64,000 nt of DNA. Source: Alcaligenes ammonioxydans. Its GTDB lineage: Bacteria > Pseudomonadota > Gammaproteobacteria > Burkholderiales > Burkholderiaceae_B. The notes below the pieces were generated by a model, which did not search any database, was not told the origin of the DNA, and saw only the letters and a list, made by a program, of their open reading frames with translations. The DNA is taken from NCBI RefSeq assembly GCF_019343455.1, contig NZ_CP049362.1, positions 3,100,001 through 3,164,000 on the forward strand. The letters run 5' to 3'. The position numbers and the translations under genes were made by a program. This document shows, piece by piece, positions 55,746 to 64,000 of this stretch (positions are counted from its first letter, which is position 1; each line of letters starts with the position of its first letter).

Positions 55746-57110
55746 ATGCATATACACATACTAGGAATTTGCGGCACATTCATGGGTGGTCTGGCCCTGA
55801 TTGCCCGTTCGGCTGGCCATACGGTCACAGGTTGCGACGCCGGGGTTTACCCGCCCATGAGCACCCAACTGGAAGAGCAAGGCATTGCACTGATCGAGGG
55901 CTTTGGCGCAGAGCAAACCGAACTGTGTCCTGATCTCTATATAGTGGGTAATGTGGTCACCCGCGGCAATCCCCTGATGGAGGCCATTTTGGATCAGGGC
56001 CTGCCTTACACGTCCGGTCCGCAATGGCTGGGCGAGAACATCCTGCACCAGCAGCACGTATTGGCCGTGGCAGGCACACACGGCAAGACTTCCACCAGCT
56101 CCATGCTGGCTTGGATTCTGGAGCAGGCCGATCTGTCGCCTAATTTCCTGATCGGTGGCGTGGCCCCTGGTCTGGGCGTCTCGGCGCGCTTCAATCCTGG
56201 ACAATCCTTGTTTGTGATCGAGGCCGACGAGTACGACACCGCATTTTTCGACAAACGCTCCAAGTTTGTTCACTATCGCCCCCGCACAGCCGTTCTGAAC
56301 AATCTGGAATACGACCATGCCGATATCTTCCCGGATCTGCATGCCATCCAGACCCAGTTTCACCACCTGGTGCGCACCATTCCTTCCACTGGGCTGATTG
56401 TCCGTCCCACCCACACCCCCAGCCTGGATGAAACCCTGGCACATGGTTGCTGGACGCCGGTCGAGCAGTTCGGCCCTGAAGGAGACTGGGACAGCAAAGC
56501 GCTGAGTCCCACTTCCTTTGAAGTAAGTTTCAAGGGCCAGCCCCAGGGCATCGTCCACTGGACCTTGACAGGCGAGCACAATCGTCTGAACGCTCTGGCC
56601 GCTATTGCTGCCGCCCACCATGTGGGCGTACAGCCTGAGCGGGCTTGTCAGGCATTGAGCCAATTTGCCGGTATCAAGCGTCGCATGGAAGTACGGGGTG
56701 TCGTCAAAGACATTACGGTCTACGACGATTTTGCTCACCACCCCACAGCCATTGCCACCACCCTCGCCGGCCTGCGCAGTCAAACCGGTCAATCAAGCCG
56801 GATTCTGGCGGTGCTCGAACCGCGCTCCAACACCATGAAGCTGGGCGCCATGGCGGCCCGCCTGCCAGGCTCGCTGGAAGAGGCAGATCTGGTATTTTGC
56901 TACGGCGAGACCCAAGGCAAGCACGCGCTGGGCTGGGATGCGGCCAAGGTCCTGGCCCCTTTAGGGGATCGTGCCACAGCGTGGAATGATTTGGATAAAA
57001 TGGTTCAGGCTATTGTTCAAGCCAGCCAGCCCGGCGATGCCATTGTTGTGATGAGTAACGGCAGCTTTGGTGGCATTCATCAGCGCCTGCTGGATCAACT
57101 GTCACGCTGA
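55746..57110 (+). CDS. mpl: UDP-N-acetylmuramate:tripeptide ligase (murein recycling)
   Basis: A 454-residue Mur-ligase-family enzyme that reattaches recycled L-Ala-gamma-D-Glu-meso-DAP to UDP-MurNAc. The N-terminus HIHILGICGTFMGGLALIAR is the Mpl form of the UDP-binding loop. The ATP loop is AVAGTHGKTSTSSMLAWIL (about 108-126), and VYDDFAHHPTAIATTLAGLR (about 325-344) is the conserved Mur region. GGAGG lies just upstream at 55736-55740. The next gene starts 28 bases later. Confidence 0.96.
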   Translation: MHIHILGICGTFMGGLALIARSAGHTVTGCDAGVYPPMSTQLEEQGIALIEGFGAEQTELCPDLYIVGNVVTRGNPLMEAILDQGLPYTSGPQWLGENILHQQHVLAVAGTHGKTSTSSMLAWILEQADLSPNFLIGGVAPGLGVSARFNPGQSLFVIEADEYDTAFFDKRSKFVHYRPRTAVLNNLEYDHADIFPDLHAIQTQFHHLVRTIPSTGLIVRPTHTPSLDETLAHGCWTPVEQFGPEGDWDSKALSPTSFEVSFKGQPQGIVHWTLTGEHNRLNALAAIAAAHHVGVQPERACQALSQFAGIKRRMEVRGVVKDITVYDDFAHHPTAIATTLAGLRSQTGQSSRILAVLEPRSNTMKLGAMAARLPGSLEEADLVFCYGETQGKHALGWDAAKVLAPLGDRATAWNDLDKMVQAIVQASQPGDAIVVMSNGSFGGIHQRLLDQLSR

Positions 57111-57138
57111 CCCTCTTATCTATATAGCAGGTGCTCCC

Positions 57139-57726
57139 ATGATTCTCTATCTTCACGGCTTTCGTTCCTCGCCTTCGTCCTATAAAGCGCAGCGCCTGAA
57201 ACAAGCCTTGCAGGACAGAGACATGCTGCACCTGTGGCGCTGCCCGCAATTGCCCGCCAGCCCGGCCCAGGCCATTGCCATGTGTAAACGCATTGTGGAT
57301 ACCGAACTGCAGGCAGGCATGAGCACGGATCAATTATGTGTGATCGGCTCCTCGCTAGGCGGTTACTATGCCAGTCACCTGGCGCAGCACTATCACAGCC
57401 GCGCGGTACTGCTCAACCCGGTGGTCTACGCAGGACGGGATCTGGCCACCCAGGTGGGCGAACATGTCTGTTATCACTCGCCCGACCCTTTTCATTTCCT
57501 GCCCGACTATGTCGATGAGCTCAACGACATTCATGTCCCACGCCCAAGCGATCCCCAGCGTTTTTATCTGCTGGCCGCCAAAGGCGATGAAGTTCTGAAC
57601 TGGCGCGAAATGGCGGATTGGTACAAAGGCAGTCAAGGGCAGATTCTGGAAGGCGGCGATCACGGTCTGACCGACTTCGACCCCTGGATCGACGATATTT
57701 TGCGCTTTGCCCTGCAACAACCTTAA
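57139..57726 (+). CDS. YqiA/YcfP family alpha/beta-hydrolase
   Basis: A 195-residue small esterase. MILYLHGFRSSPSSYKAQRL opens with the oxyanion HGF loop; the nucleophile is S72 in CVIGSSLGGYYASHLA, the acid lies in LAAKGDEVLNW (about 152) and the histidine in EGGDHGLTDFD (about 176). It belongs to the YqiA group, some of which cleave acyl-CoA or aryl esters. ATG 57139 is preferred, since an earlier in-frame opening lies inside mpl. Located between mpl and the RNase II-like gene. Confidence 0.9.
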   Translation: MILYLHGFRSSPSSYKAQRLKQALQDRDMLHLWRCPQLPASPAQAIAMCKRIVDTELQAGMSTDQLCVIGSSLGGYYASHLAQHYHSRAVLLNPVVYAGRDLATQVGEHVCYHSPDPFHFLPDYVDELNDIHVPRPSDPQRFYLLAAKGDEVLNWREMADWYKGSQGQILEGGDHGLTDFDPWIDDILRFALQQP

Positions 57727-57767
57727 ATCTATTTACCGGATGGCCAGCACCATCCAGATGGAAAATC

Positions 57768-59657
57768 ATGTACGTCCTTTTTGAAGACAGCGGTAATTTC
57801 AAAGCAGAAAAAATATTTTCTGACAGCGATACCACCATGCAGGTGGAATCCGCGTCTGGCAAGCGCAGCAAAATCAAGAAAAACAGCGTTCTGTTTACAT
57901 TCGATCAGCCAGCCCCTGCAGAGCTTCTGGAAAAAGCCCAGGCCCTGGCCGACTCGCTGGATATCAATTTCTTGTGGGAATGCGCACCGCAGGACGAATT
58001 TGAGGCGGCCGAACTGGCCCAGGAGTATTTTGGCCACCCTCCCAGCGCCATCGAAAAAACCGGCACCATTTTTGCTCTGCACAGCGCACCGGCCTACTTC
58101 CATCGTCGGGGCAAGGGACTGTATCGCCCCGCTCCCCCGGAAATCCTGCAAGCCGCTTTGGCCGCCATTGAAAAGAAGCGTCTGCAGCAAGAACAGATTC
58201 AAACCTGGGCCGAGCAGATGATCAAGGGCGAGTTGCCAACCGAAGTGGCAGCCAAAGCGGGGACCTTCCTGACCCAGCCGGACAAAAACACGCTGGAGTG
58301 GAAAGCCTTCGATCAAGCCCAGAAGGAACTGGGTGTCAGCACCGAGAAACTGCTGCTCTCGCTGGGCGCCTGGTCCAACCCCCTGACCTTGCATCAGCAT
58401 CGCTTTTTAACCGCTCATTTTCCCAAAGGCACCGGCTTTCCGGCAATCTGCCTGCAAAACTGGGGCCAGGACCTGCCCGAAGCGGATGTCATTGCGTACT
58501 CCGTGGACGATGCCAATACGATTGAGATTGACGACGCCTTGTCGGTCCAGCATCCCGAGCCGGGCCGACTGCGGGTGGGTGTCCACATTGCCGTACCGTC
58601 TTTGGCGATGAGCCGTGGCAATGAAATCGACCAGATCGCCCGCAATCGCATGGCAACGGTTTACACGCCAGGCTACAAGATTCCCATGCTGCCGCCTGAG
58701 CTGATCGCGCATTTCTCACTGGACCAGGGTCAAACACGCCCTGCCTTGTCCCTGTATGTGGATGCCGACATCAGCACAGGTGAAATCCTGTCCCACCAAA
58801 CCCGCCTGGAACGCATCACCGTGGCGGGCAACCTGCGCCAGCATGAACTGGACCCGCTGATCAGCGAAGCGGCCCTGGCCGACGAAAACGCCGAGCTGCC
58901 TTATGCGCAGTGGCTGCGTCCGCTGTGGAATTTCTCCCGCCAACTGTCGGCCCAGCGCGAGGCAGTACGGGGCAAACCGGAAAACAACAACCGGGTGGAA
59001 TACAGCTTTGAACTGGAAGGCCCGCACGATGACCCGAATTCCATCATCCGGCTGGTGCCGCGTGTGCGCAATGCTCCGCTCAGCCTGCTGGTGGCCGAAT
59101 ACATGATCCTGGCCAATCAGCTCTGGGGTGGCCTGCTGGCCGAACATAATGTGCCCGGTATCTATCGTTCCCAGCAATTCATGCGCACGCGCATGTCCAC
59201 CACGCCCGGCCCGCACGAGTCCATTGGTGTACCGCAATACATCTGGTCCACCTCGCCGCTGCGCCGCTATGTGGACCTGATTAATCAAGGACAAATCCTG
59301 GCGGCCGCCCAGCATGGCATCTCGGCACGTCTGGCAGCCCCTTTCCAGCCCAAGGATGCAGACCTGTATGCCATTATTGGCGCCTTTGAATCGCAATACA
59401 CCCAGTGGGCGGATTACCAGTCCTCTCTGGAGCGTTTCTGGTGCCTGCGCTGGTTGCAGCAAAACGACATCAAGCAAGTTCAGGCCAGCTTCATCAAGGA
59501 GGATCTGGTGCGCTTGACTAACGCCCCTCTGGTTCTACACGTTCCTGGCCTGCCGGCGCTGGAGCGAGGTCAGGAGGTGACCCTGGATCTGCTGTCGTTT
59601 GACGAACTGGCCTTGACCGTAGAGGCCCGTTTGCGCTCGGTCGCGACGGCCGACTGA
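57768..59657 (+). CDS. RNase II/RNase R-type 3'-5' exoribonuclease
   Basis: A 629-residue RNB-domain protein. Metal-binding aspartates are in SVDDANTIEIDDALSVQHPE (about 245-264). RLRVGVHIAVPSLAMSRGNE, YTPGYKIPMLPPELIAHFSL and TSPLRRYVDLINQGQILAAA (about 494) complete the RNB core. The N-terminal 200 residues are divergent from E. coli RNase II cold-shock domains and rich in charged residues. It would degrade single-stranded RNA hydrolytically. ATG 57768 (MYVLFEDSG) is used because the in-frame codons before it lie inside the esterase gene. Followed five bases later by the TonB-like gene. Confidence 0.9.
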   Translation: MYVLFEDSGNFKAEKIFSDSDTTMQVESASGKRSKIKKNSVLFTFDQPAPAELLEKAQALADSLDINFLWECAPQDEFEAAELAQEYFGHPPSAIEKTGTIFALHSAPAYFHRRGKGLYRPAPPEILQAALAAIEKKRLQQEQIQTWAEQMIKGELPTEVAAKAGTFLTQPDKNTLEWKAFDQAQKELGVSTEKLLLSLGAWSNPLTLHQHRFLTAHFPKGTGFPAICLQNWGQDLPEADVIAYSVDDANTIEIDDALSVQHPEPGRLRVGVHIAVPSLAMSRGNEIDQIARNRMATVYTPGYKIPMLPPELIAHFSLDQGQTRPALSLYVDADISTGEILSHQTRLERITVAGNLRQHELDPLISEAALADENAELPYAQWLRPLWNFSRQLSAQREAVRGKPENNNRVEYSFELEGPHDDPNSIIRLVPRVRNAPLSLLVAEYMILANQLWGGLLAEHNVPGIYRSQQFMRTRMSTTPGPHESIGVPQYIWSTSPLRRYVDLINQGQILAAAQHGISARLAAPFQPKDADLYAIIGAFESQYTQWADYQSSLERFWCLRWLQQNDIKQVQASFIKEDLVRLTNAPLVLHVPGLPALERGQEVTLDLLSFDELALTVEARLRSVATAD

Positions 59658-59662
59658 CAGCC

Positions 59663-60532
59663 ATGAGCAAGCTTGAGCGCCTCAACCTGCCCAAAGATTA
59701 TTTGTGGCTGGCGATCGCTCTTTCCGCCCTCATTCATCTCGTGCTGATTTTCTGGCCTGCCCGGCCACCCGCCCCGGCTGCCGACTCCCGTCTGGACGTG
59801 GCTCTGGTCAATTTCAGCACCGACTCCGTGCCTTTGAGTCCCCAGTTGCTGGCGCAGCTCAATCTGGATGGCGGCGGGGATCACCTGCAAGGTCAGGCCA
59901 GCAATCCTTTGCCGCTGAGCGACCCCAATCTGCCCAATCGACTGGTCCTTGAAGCCTTGCGGGCCCGTCAGCAAAGTCTGGAAGCCGAGCAGCAACGTCT
60001 GCTGGGCGAACTGGAGAGCCGCGATAAGGCTCCGCCCTCGACACCTCGTACGGAGTATATCGGCGCATCACTGGAGCCCGGTCCAGATGATCAGGATCTG
60101 GAGCCGCAACGTCACAACAGTCAGTTGGCCATGCTGCGCGAGCAGATTCGGGAGCAGCAGCGCCAGCCGCGTTATCACTATGTCGGGCCCAGTGCCAAGG
60201 CCAGTGAACAAGCGCGCTACCTGGACCAGTGGCGAGAGAAGATCGAACAAACCGGCACACGCCACTACCCGCGGCAAGACGGAATACAGCTCTACGGTCA
60301 GCTCCAAATGACCGTGTATATACGGCGAGATGGCAGCCTGCTGCGCGCTCAGATTACTCAGCCTTCCGATCAGCCCGCCCTGAATCTGGCGGCACGACGT
60401 ATTGTGGAGCTGGCCGCCCCCTTTGCGCCCTTGCCCGAACAACTGGCCCCGAACGCAGATGTGCTTGTGATTACCCGCAGTTGGCACTTCACCCGTGACG
60501 GACTCAATATGCAGGGTGGGGATGGGCAGTAA
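59663..60532 (+). CDS. TonB-family C-terminal domain protein
   Basis: A 289-residue protein with one membrane segment near the N-terminus (about 12-32, YLWLAIALSALIHLVLIFW). A charged linker with coiled-coil propensity (about 100-180) follows, then a TonB-like C-terminal domain (about 205-275, LYGQLQMTVYIRRDGSLLRA, ARRIVELAAPFAPLPEQL). Such proteins pass energy to outer-membrane transporters, but no ExbB/ExbD genes are near. It may instead serve envelope structure. It starts five bases after the nuclease gene. Confidence 0.85.
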   Translation: MSKLERLNLPKDYLWLAIALSALIHLVLIFWPARPPAPAADSRLDVALVNFSTDSVPLSPQLLAQLNLDGGGDHLQGQASNPLPLSDPNLPNRLVLEALRARQQSLEAEQQRLLGELESRDKAPPSTPRTEYIGASLEPGPDDQDLEPQRHNSQLAMLREQIREQQRQPRYHYVGPSAKASEQARYLDQWREKIEQTGTRHYPRQDGIQLYGQLQMTVYIRRDGSLLRAQITQPSDQPALNLAARRIVELAAPFAPLPEQLAPNADVLVITRSWHFTRDGLNMQGGDGQ

Positions 60533-60638
60533 GGCTGTATTGCCCATGGCAAACAGAAGCGAAGCCAGACCCTGGGGTAAAATACGTGGTTTCAGCCTTG
60601 GTGCTGACACCTGACAACACGACAAGCATCGCTTAACC

Positions 60639-61490
60639 ATGCCCGACACGACTTCTGTCCAGCGCTACGGCGTTATTGGTCACCCCATCGAGCACAGCCG
60701 CTCCCCACAAATCCATGCCCAATTTGCCAGCCAGTTCAATCTGGCCCTGAGCTATGAGCGGATTTTGGCCCCCCTCGATGGTTTCGCCTCCACCGTAGAG
60801 CAGTTCTTCAAAACGGGCAGTGGCCTGAACGTGACTTTGCCGTTCAAGGAACAAGCCTACGAACTGGTGGGCCCACGCCTGAGCCGCCGGGCCCGCATGG
60901 CAGGGGCCGTCAATACGCTATGGCTGGAGGACGGGCAACTGCATGGATGCAATACCGACGGCGTGGGTTTGTGTTCGGATCTTCTGCGTGTTGGCCACAA
61001 CCCGGAGGGCAAGCGCATCTTGCTGATCGGTGCGGGCGGCGCCTCACGTGGGGTCGTGTTTCCCTTGCTGGAGGCTGGCTGCGAGCTGCTGCACATCATC
61101 AATCGCACCAGTGCCAAAGCCTATGAAATCCGCGAGCAGGTAGTGGCTCTGGACCCGGATGCCTCGCGCCGCCTGAGTGCAGGCGGGCTGGACGACCACT
61201 GCGGTGACTGGGATATCGTCATCAATGCCACCTCGGCCAGTCTCAATCAGAATCTGCCCGACCTGCCCGATGCCCGCTACCGCAGCCACTCGCTGGCCTA
61301 CGATATGTTTTATGCCAGCGAGCCCACCGCCTTTATGCGGGCCGCCCAGCAGGCAGGCGCCACACAGAGCAGAGATGGTCTGGGCATGCTGGTGGGCCAA
61401 GCTGCCGCCAGCTTTCAGATCTGGCATGGCTTGCAAGCCGATGTCGAACCCGTGCTGGCCGCCTTGCGCCAGGACCTGGGACAAATCTGA
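60639..61490 (+). CDS. aroE: Shikimate dehydrogenase
   Basis: A 283-residue NADP-dependent enzyme reducing 3-dehydroshikimate to shikimate. YGVIGHPIEHSRSPQIHAQF (10-29) binds substrate; the catalytic K70 lies in GLNVTLPFKEQAYELVG; LLIGAGGASRGVVFPLLEAG (about 128-147) is the NADP loop. GVGLCSDL and DGLGMLVGQAAASFQIWHG fit the family. A TAAAAT at about 60586 may be its -10 element. mtgA begins one base after its stop. Confidence 0.96.
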   Translation: MPDTTSVQRYGVIGHPIEHSRSPQIHAQFASQFNLALSYERILAPLDGFASTVEQFFKTGSGLNVTLPFKEQAYELVGPRLSRRARMAGAVNTLWLEDGQLHGCNTDGVGLCSDLLRVGHNPEGKRILLIGAGGASRGVVFPLLEAGCELLHIINRTSAKAYEIREQVVALDPDASRRLSAGGLDDHCGDWDIVINATSASLNQNLPDLPDARYRSHSLAYDMFYASEPTAFMRAAQQAGATQSRDGLGMLVGQAAASFQIWHGLQADVEPVLAALRQDLGQI

Positions 61491-61491
61491 C

Positions 61492-62211
61492 GTGCGTCGC
61501 CTCCTGGTCCATCCCTGGAAACTGGCCGGCCTGGCCGTATTAACCCTGGCCGCCGCCGTTCTGCTCTATCAGATTGCCCTGTTTGTGATGGTGCTCTGGT
61601 ATAGCGTGGTGCCCCCACGGATGACCTCCTTCATGGCGGCAGAGCAAGGTCAGTTGCGCAGCTCCGATGCCGATGCAAAACTGCGCTACCAATGGGTGCC
61701 TTACGACAAGATCAGCGCCAACCTGAAGCGCGCGGTCATCGCCTCCGAAGACTCGAACTTCCTGAATCACTCGGGGGTTGAATGGGATGCCATTCGTAAA
61801 GCGTGGGAATACAACCGACGCCAATCAGAAAAAGGCTCGACCCGTCGGCGCGGGGGCTCAACCATCTCCCAGCAATTGGCCAAAAATCTGTTTCTGTCAG
61901 AGTCTCGCAGTTATTTGCGCAAAGGACAGGAACTGATTCTGACCTATATGATTGAAACCGTCATGAGCAAGGAGCGTATTCTGGAGCTGTATCTGAACGT
62001 GGCTCAGTGGGGTGAAGGCGTATTTGGAGCCCAGGCGGCGGCGCGCCACTATTTCAAGACTGATGCCGCCACCCTTAGCGCCATGCAGGCCGCCCGGCTG
62101 GCAGGCATGCTCCCCAACCCAGCCTATTATGACAAAAACCGTAACAGCGCCTATTTGCAGTCGCGCACTCGCACCATCAGTCAACGCATGCGTCAAGTCG
62201 CTATTCCCTGA
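61492..62211 (+). CDS. mtgA: Monofunctional murein glycosyltransferase
   Basis: A 239-residue membrane-anchored GT51 enzyme that polymerises lipid II into glycan strands. One membrane segment spans about 13-38. The catalytic E86 is in RAVIASEDSNFLNHSGVEWD; RRGGSTISQQLAKNLFLSES (about 121-140) and ELYLNVAQWGEGVFGAQAAA (about 165-184) are conserved GT51 motifs. The start is GTG 61492, one base after the aroE stop, fitting translational coupling; the frame has no ATG before the membrane segment. aroE-mtgA adjacency is common in betaproteobacteria. Confidence 0.94.
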   Translation: MRRLLVHPWKLAGLAVLTLAAAVLLYQIALFVMVLWYSVVPPRMTSFMAAEQGQLRSSDADAKLRYQWVPYDKISANLKRAVIASEDSNFLNHSGVEWDAIRKAWEYNRRQSEKGSTRRRGGSTISQQLAKNLFLSESRSYLRKGQELILTYMIETVMSKERILELYLNVAQWGEGVFGAQAAARHYFKTDAATLSAMQAARLAGMLPNPAYYDKNRNSAYLQSRTRTISQRMRQVAIP

Positions 62212-62264
62212 CTGCAATCCGCATTTTTGTTAAGCTAGCCACGTCTTTCCTGGGCCCTATTTTC

Positions 62265-63425
62265 ATGCGCACCGCTCGCCGCTATCTTGCTTCCGAAATC
62301 TATCGCTCCAGCGCCGTGGTGCTGCTTGCACTGCTGGGCCTGTTCACCTTTTTCGCCCTGATCGAAGAACTGGACAAAGTCGGCTCCAAATTCACCCTGG
62401 CCAATCTGTTCTACATCCAGGCGCTGGAATTGCCGACTCGTTTGTACGACCTGCTGCCCATTGGCTTGCTCATTGGCGCCACCCTGGCCCTGGCCAGCCT
62501 TGCCCAACGCAATGAGCTGGTGATTCTGCGCGCCTCGGGGGTCAGCGGCCTGCATATGATGATGATGCTCTGGACCATTACCTTGCCACTGGTGGCCGGT
62601 GCTTTTGTCCTGTCCGAGTATGTCACGCCCATGGCCGAGATCAAATCCAGCGAGCAAGGCATGGCCTTGCTGGGACGGTCGGGTAGCGGACGGCTGGAAA
62701 GCGGCTATTGGTTCAAAGAGAACAATCCTCAAGGTGGAGTGCGCATCATCAACATTGCCAACCTGCAAGGCGACGGCAAAGTAAGTGATGTCAGCGTGTT
62801 CGACTTCTCGGACGGACAACGCTTAAACGCCATGATGCAGGCACCGAGCGGGCAATTTCACAAAAACCAGCTGGACTTGCAAGACGTCACCGAAACGCAT
62901 GTCAGCGAGCAGTCACACACCGTCCTGAGCCAGGACAAAGCCCCTGAGCAAGCGCTGGTGAAAATTGAAAAGCGCCCCACCCTGACGCTGACCACTACGC
63001 TAACCCCGGACCGACTGATCGCGCGCGTCGTCACGCCCGAACGCATGTCCATTCTGGATTTGAAGGACTATATTGGTTATCTGGACGCCAACAAACTGCA
63101 AACCAAACGTCAGGTTGTAGCGCTGTGGCGCAAAGTTGCCTATCCGTTCACCTTGCTGGTCATGATTACCATTGCCGCACCCATCGGCTTTATGCAGACA
63201 CGCCATGGCGGTGTGGGCACCAAGGTCTTTACCGGCATTTTACTGGGCGTGGGCTTTTTCATGATCAACCAGCTTGCCTTGAACGTGGCCATGCTCAGCA
63301 ATCTGGCACCCTGGGTCACCGCTCTGGTACCGAATCTGATCGCCATGGCGCTGGCCTTGAGCGCTCTTATCCTGATGGAAAACCGGCACAACCGGCGACG
63401 TCGCAAACCCAGTGCAACACATTAA
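62265..63425 (+). CDS. lptG: LPS export ABC transporter permease LptG
   Basis: A 386-residue inner-membrane permease of the LptB2FG complex that drives LPS to the cell surface. Three membrane segments precede and three follow a periplasmic beta-jellyroll domain (about 130-265). LPIGLLIGATLALASLAQRN (about 66-85) and ELVILRASGVSGLHMMMMLW follow the YjgP/YjgQ signature. The C-terminal segment WRKVAYPFTLLVMITIAAPI (about 288) agrees. I call LptG rather than LptF from the N-terminal MRTARRYLASEIYRSSAVV. The partner lptF is not adjacent. Confidence 0.88.
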   Translation: MRTARRYLASEIYRSSAVVLLALLGLFTFFALIEELDKVGSKFTLANLFYIQALELPTRLYDLLPIGLLIGATLALASLAQRNELVILRASGVSGLHMMMMLWTITLPLVAGAFVLSEYVTPMAEIKSSEQGMALLGRSGSGRLESGYWFKENNPQGGVRIINIANLQGDGKVSDVSVFDFSDGQRLNAMMQAPSGQFHKNQLDLQDVTETHVSEQSHTVLSQDKAPEQALVKIEKRPTLTLTTTLTPDRLIARVVTPERMSILDLKDYIGYLDANKLQTKRQVVALWRKVAYPFTLLVMITIAAPIGFMQTRHGGVGTKVFTGILLGVGFFMINQLALNVAMLSNLAPWVTALVPNLIAMALALSALILMENRHNRRRRKPSATH

Positions 63426-63428
63426 ACC

Positions 63429-64000
63429 ATGTCTTTAGCTACTTCCCCTGCCATCTGGGCAATTGGTGATGTTCAGGGCTGCTGCCGCCCCCTGGACAGC
63501 TTGCTCGGCCATCCGGATGTGGCCGCTGACAGCCAGGCCACTTTCTGGTTTGCTGGCGATCTTGTCAACCGTGGCCCCGACTCTCTGGGTGCTCTGCGCC
63601 TGATTCGCTCCCTGGGGGAGCGCGCTGTTTGCGTGCTGGGTAACCATGACATTCACTGCCTGGCGGTTGCCGCCGGGGTACGTAAATCCAGCAAGCAAGA
63701 TACGCTGCAGGACTTGCTGGCTGCGCCCGACGCCCAGGAGCTACTGGACTGGTTGCGCCATCAGCCCCTGGCCCATTACGAACACGGGCATTTGATGGTT
63801 CATGCAGGGGTTCATCCAGCCTGGAGTCCCGAGCAGACACTGGAATATGCACAGGAGCTGGAAACATTGTTGCGTGCCGATGACTGGCAGCACACGATCA
63901 TCGAACTGTTTGGCAACAAACCGGATCGCTGGGAAGCAGGGCTCAAAGGCTACGACCGGCTACGCGCCATTGTCAGCACCCTGACCCGCATGCGCATGTG
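63429..64000 (+). CDS. apaH: Diadenosine tetraphosphatase ApaH, N-terminal part (cut by window edge)
   Basis: 190 codons are visible before the right edge. It is a metallophosphatase that cleaves Ap4A to two ADP and can decap RNAs. Metal-binding motifs are AIWAIGDVQGC (about 8-18), FWFAGDLVNRGPDSLGALRL (about 40-59), CVLGNHDIHCLAV (about 68-80) and LMVHAGVHPAW (about 123-133). Start ATG 63429 lies four bases after lptG. Family length is about 275, so roughly a third is missing. Confidence 0.93.
   Translation, partial: MSLATSPAIWAIGDVQGCCRPLDSLLGHPDVAADSQATFWFAGDLVNRGPDSLGALRLIRSLGERAVCVLGNHDIHCLAVAAGVRKSSKQDTLQDLLAAPDAQELLDWLRHQPLAHYEHGHLMVHAGVHPAWSPEQTLEYAQELETLLRADDWQHTIIELFGNKPDRWEAGLKGYDRLRAIVSTLTRMRM

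Overview
The window looks like chromosomal DNA of a betaproteobacterium of the order Burkholderiales, family Alcaligenaceae, closest in feel to Alcaligenes. Evidence is the moderate-to-high G+C, the housekeeping gene order (rplM-rpsI, argC, erpA, anmK, an M23 peptidase, tyrS; glyA-nrdR-ribD; aroQ-accB-accC, prmA), and a lysine/alanine-rich histone H1-like protein ending in the tail seen in that family. The genus assignment is inference. I see no IS element, prophage, CRISPR array or rRNA operon; one tRNA gene (tRNA-Ser, GGA) is present.

Layout. 1-5.2 kb: the N-terminal part of a SARP/BTAD-type regulator (running off the left edge) diverges from an acyl-CoA ligase; a very A+T-rich spacer follows, then a divergent LysE exporter / LysR regulator pair. 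5.2-8.6 kb: a low-complexity non-coding stretch and an arsenic resistance operon arsR-arsB-arsC-arsH. 8.7-10.2 kb: a secreted six-cysteine protein of unknown function, a doubtful small membrane ORF, and tRNA-Ser. 10.5-23.4 kb: mostly leftward housekeeping genes (ribD, nrdR, glyA, a PEBP protein, tyrS, erpA, a DUF6776-like protein, argC, rpsI, rplM, an orphan TRAP binding protein), with a rightward M23 peptidase-anmK pair in the middle. 23.6-31.1 kb: pmbA, darP-esterase, a lipoprotein hydrolase of the S15/CocE type, and a PatZ-like acetyltransferase. 31.1-36.4 kb: a long leader, the Mg2+ P-type ATPase mgtA and a sensor kinase/FixJ-type regulator pair. 36.5-43.3 kb: gltX, a YaeQ protein, a lipoprotein, and a divergent Lrp regulator / fused indolepyruvate ferredoxin oxidoreductase.

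43.4-45.8 kb is the accessory highlight: a low-G+C two-gene operon encoding a PirA/PirB binary toxin (Photorhabdus insect-related type, also known from shrimp-pathogenic Vibrio). It sits between ordinary housekeeping genes and looks horizontally acquired.

45.8-64 kb: the histone-like protein, YggT, an unusual DNA-repair fusion (AlkA-type glycosylase joined to an Ada/Ogt methyltransferase), a glycine-zipper lipoprotein, a PfkB kinase, a DUF3426 zinc-ribbon protein, prmA, accC, accB, aroQ, a TlpA-like thioredoxin, then rightward mpl, a YqiA-like esterase, an RNase II/R-type nuclease, a TonB-like protein, aroE, mtgA, lptG and the start of apaH. Cell-envelope themes recur: murein recycling (anmK, mpl), glycan polymerisation (mtgA), murein hydrolysis (M23) and LPS export (lptG). 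All assignments come from reading the sequence and remembered family features; no database search was run.
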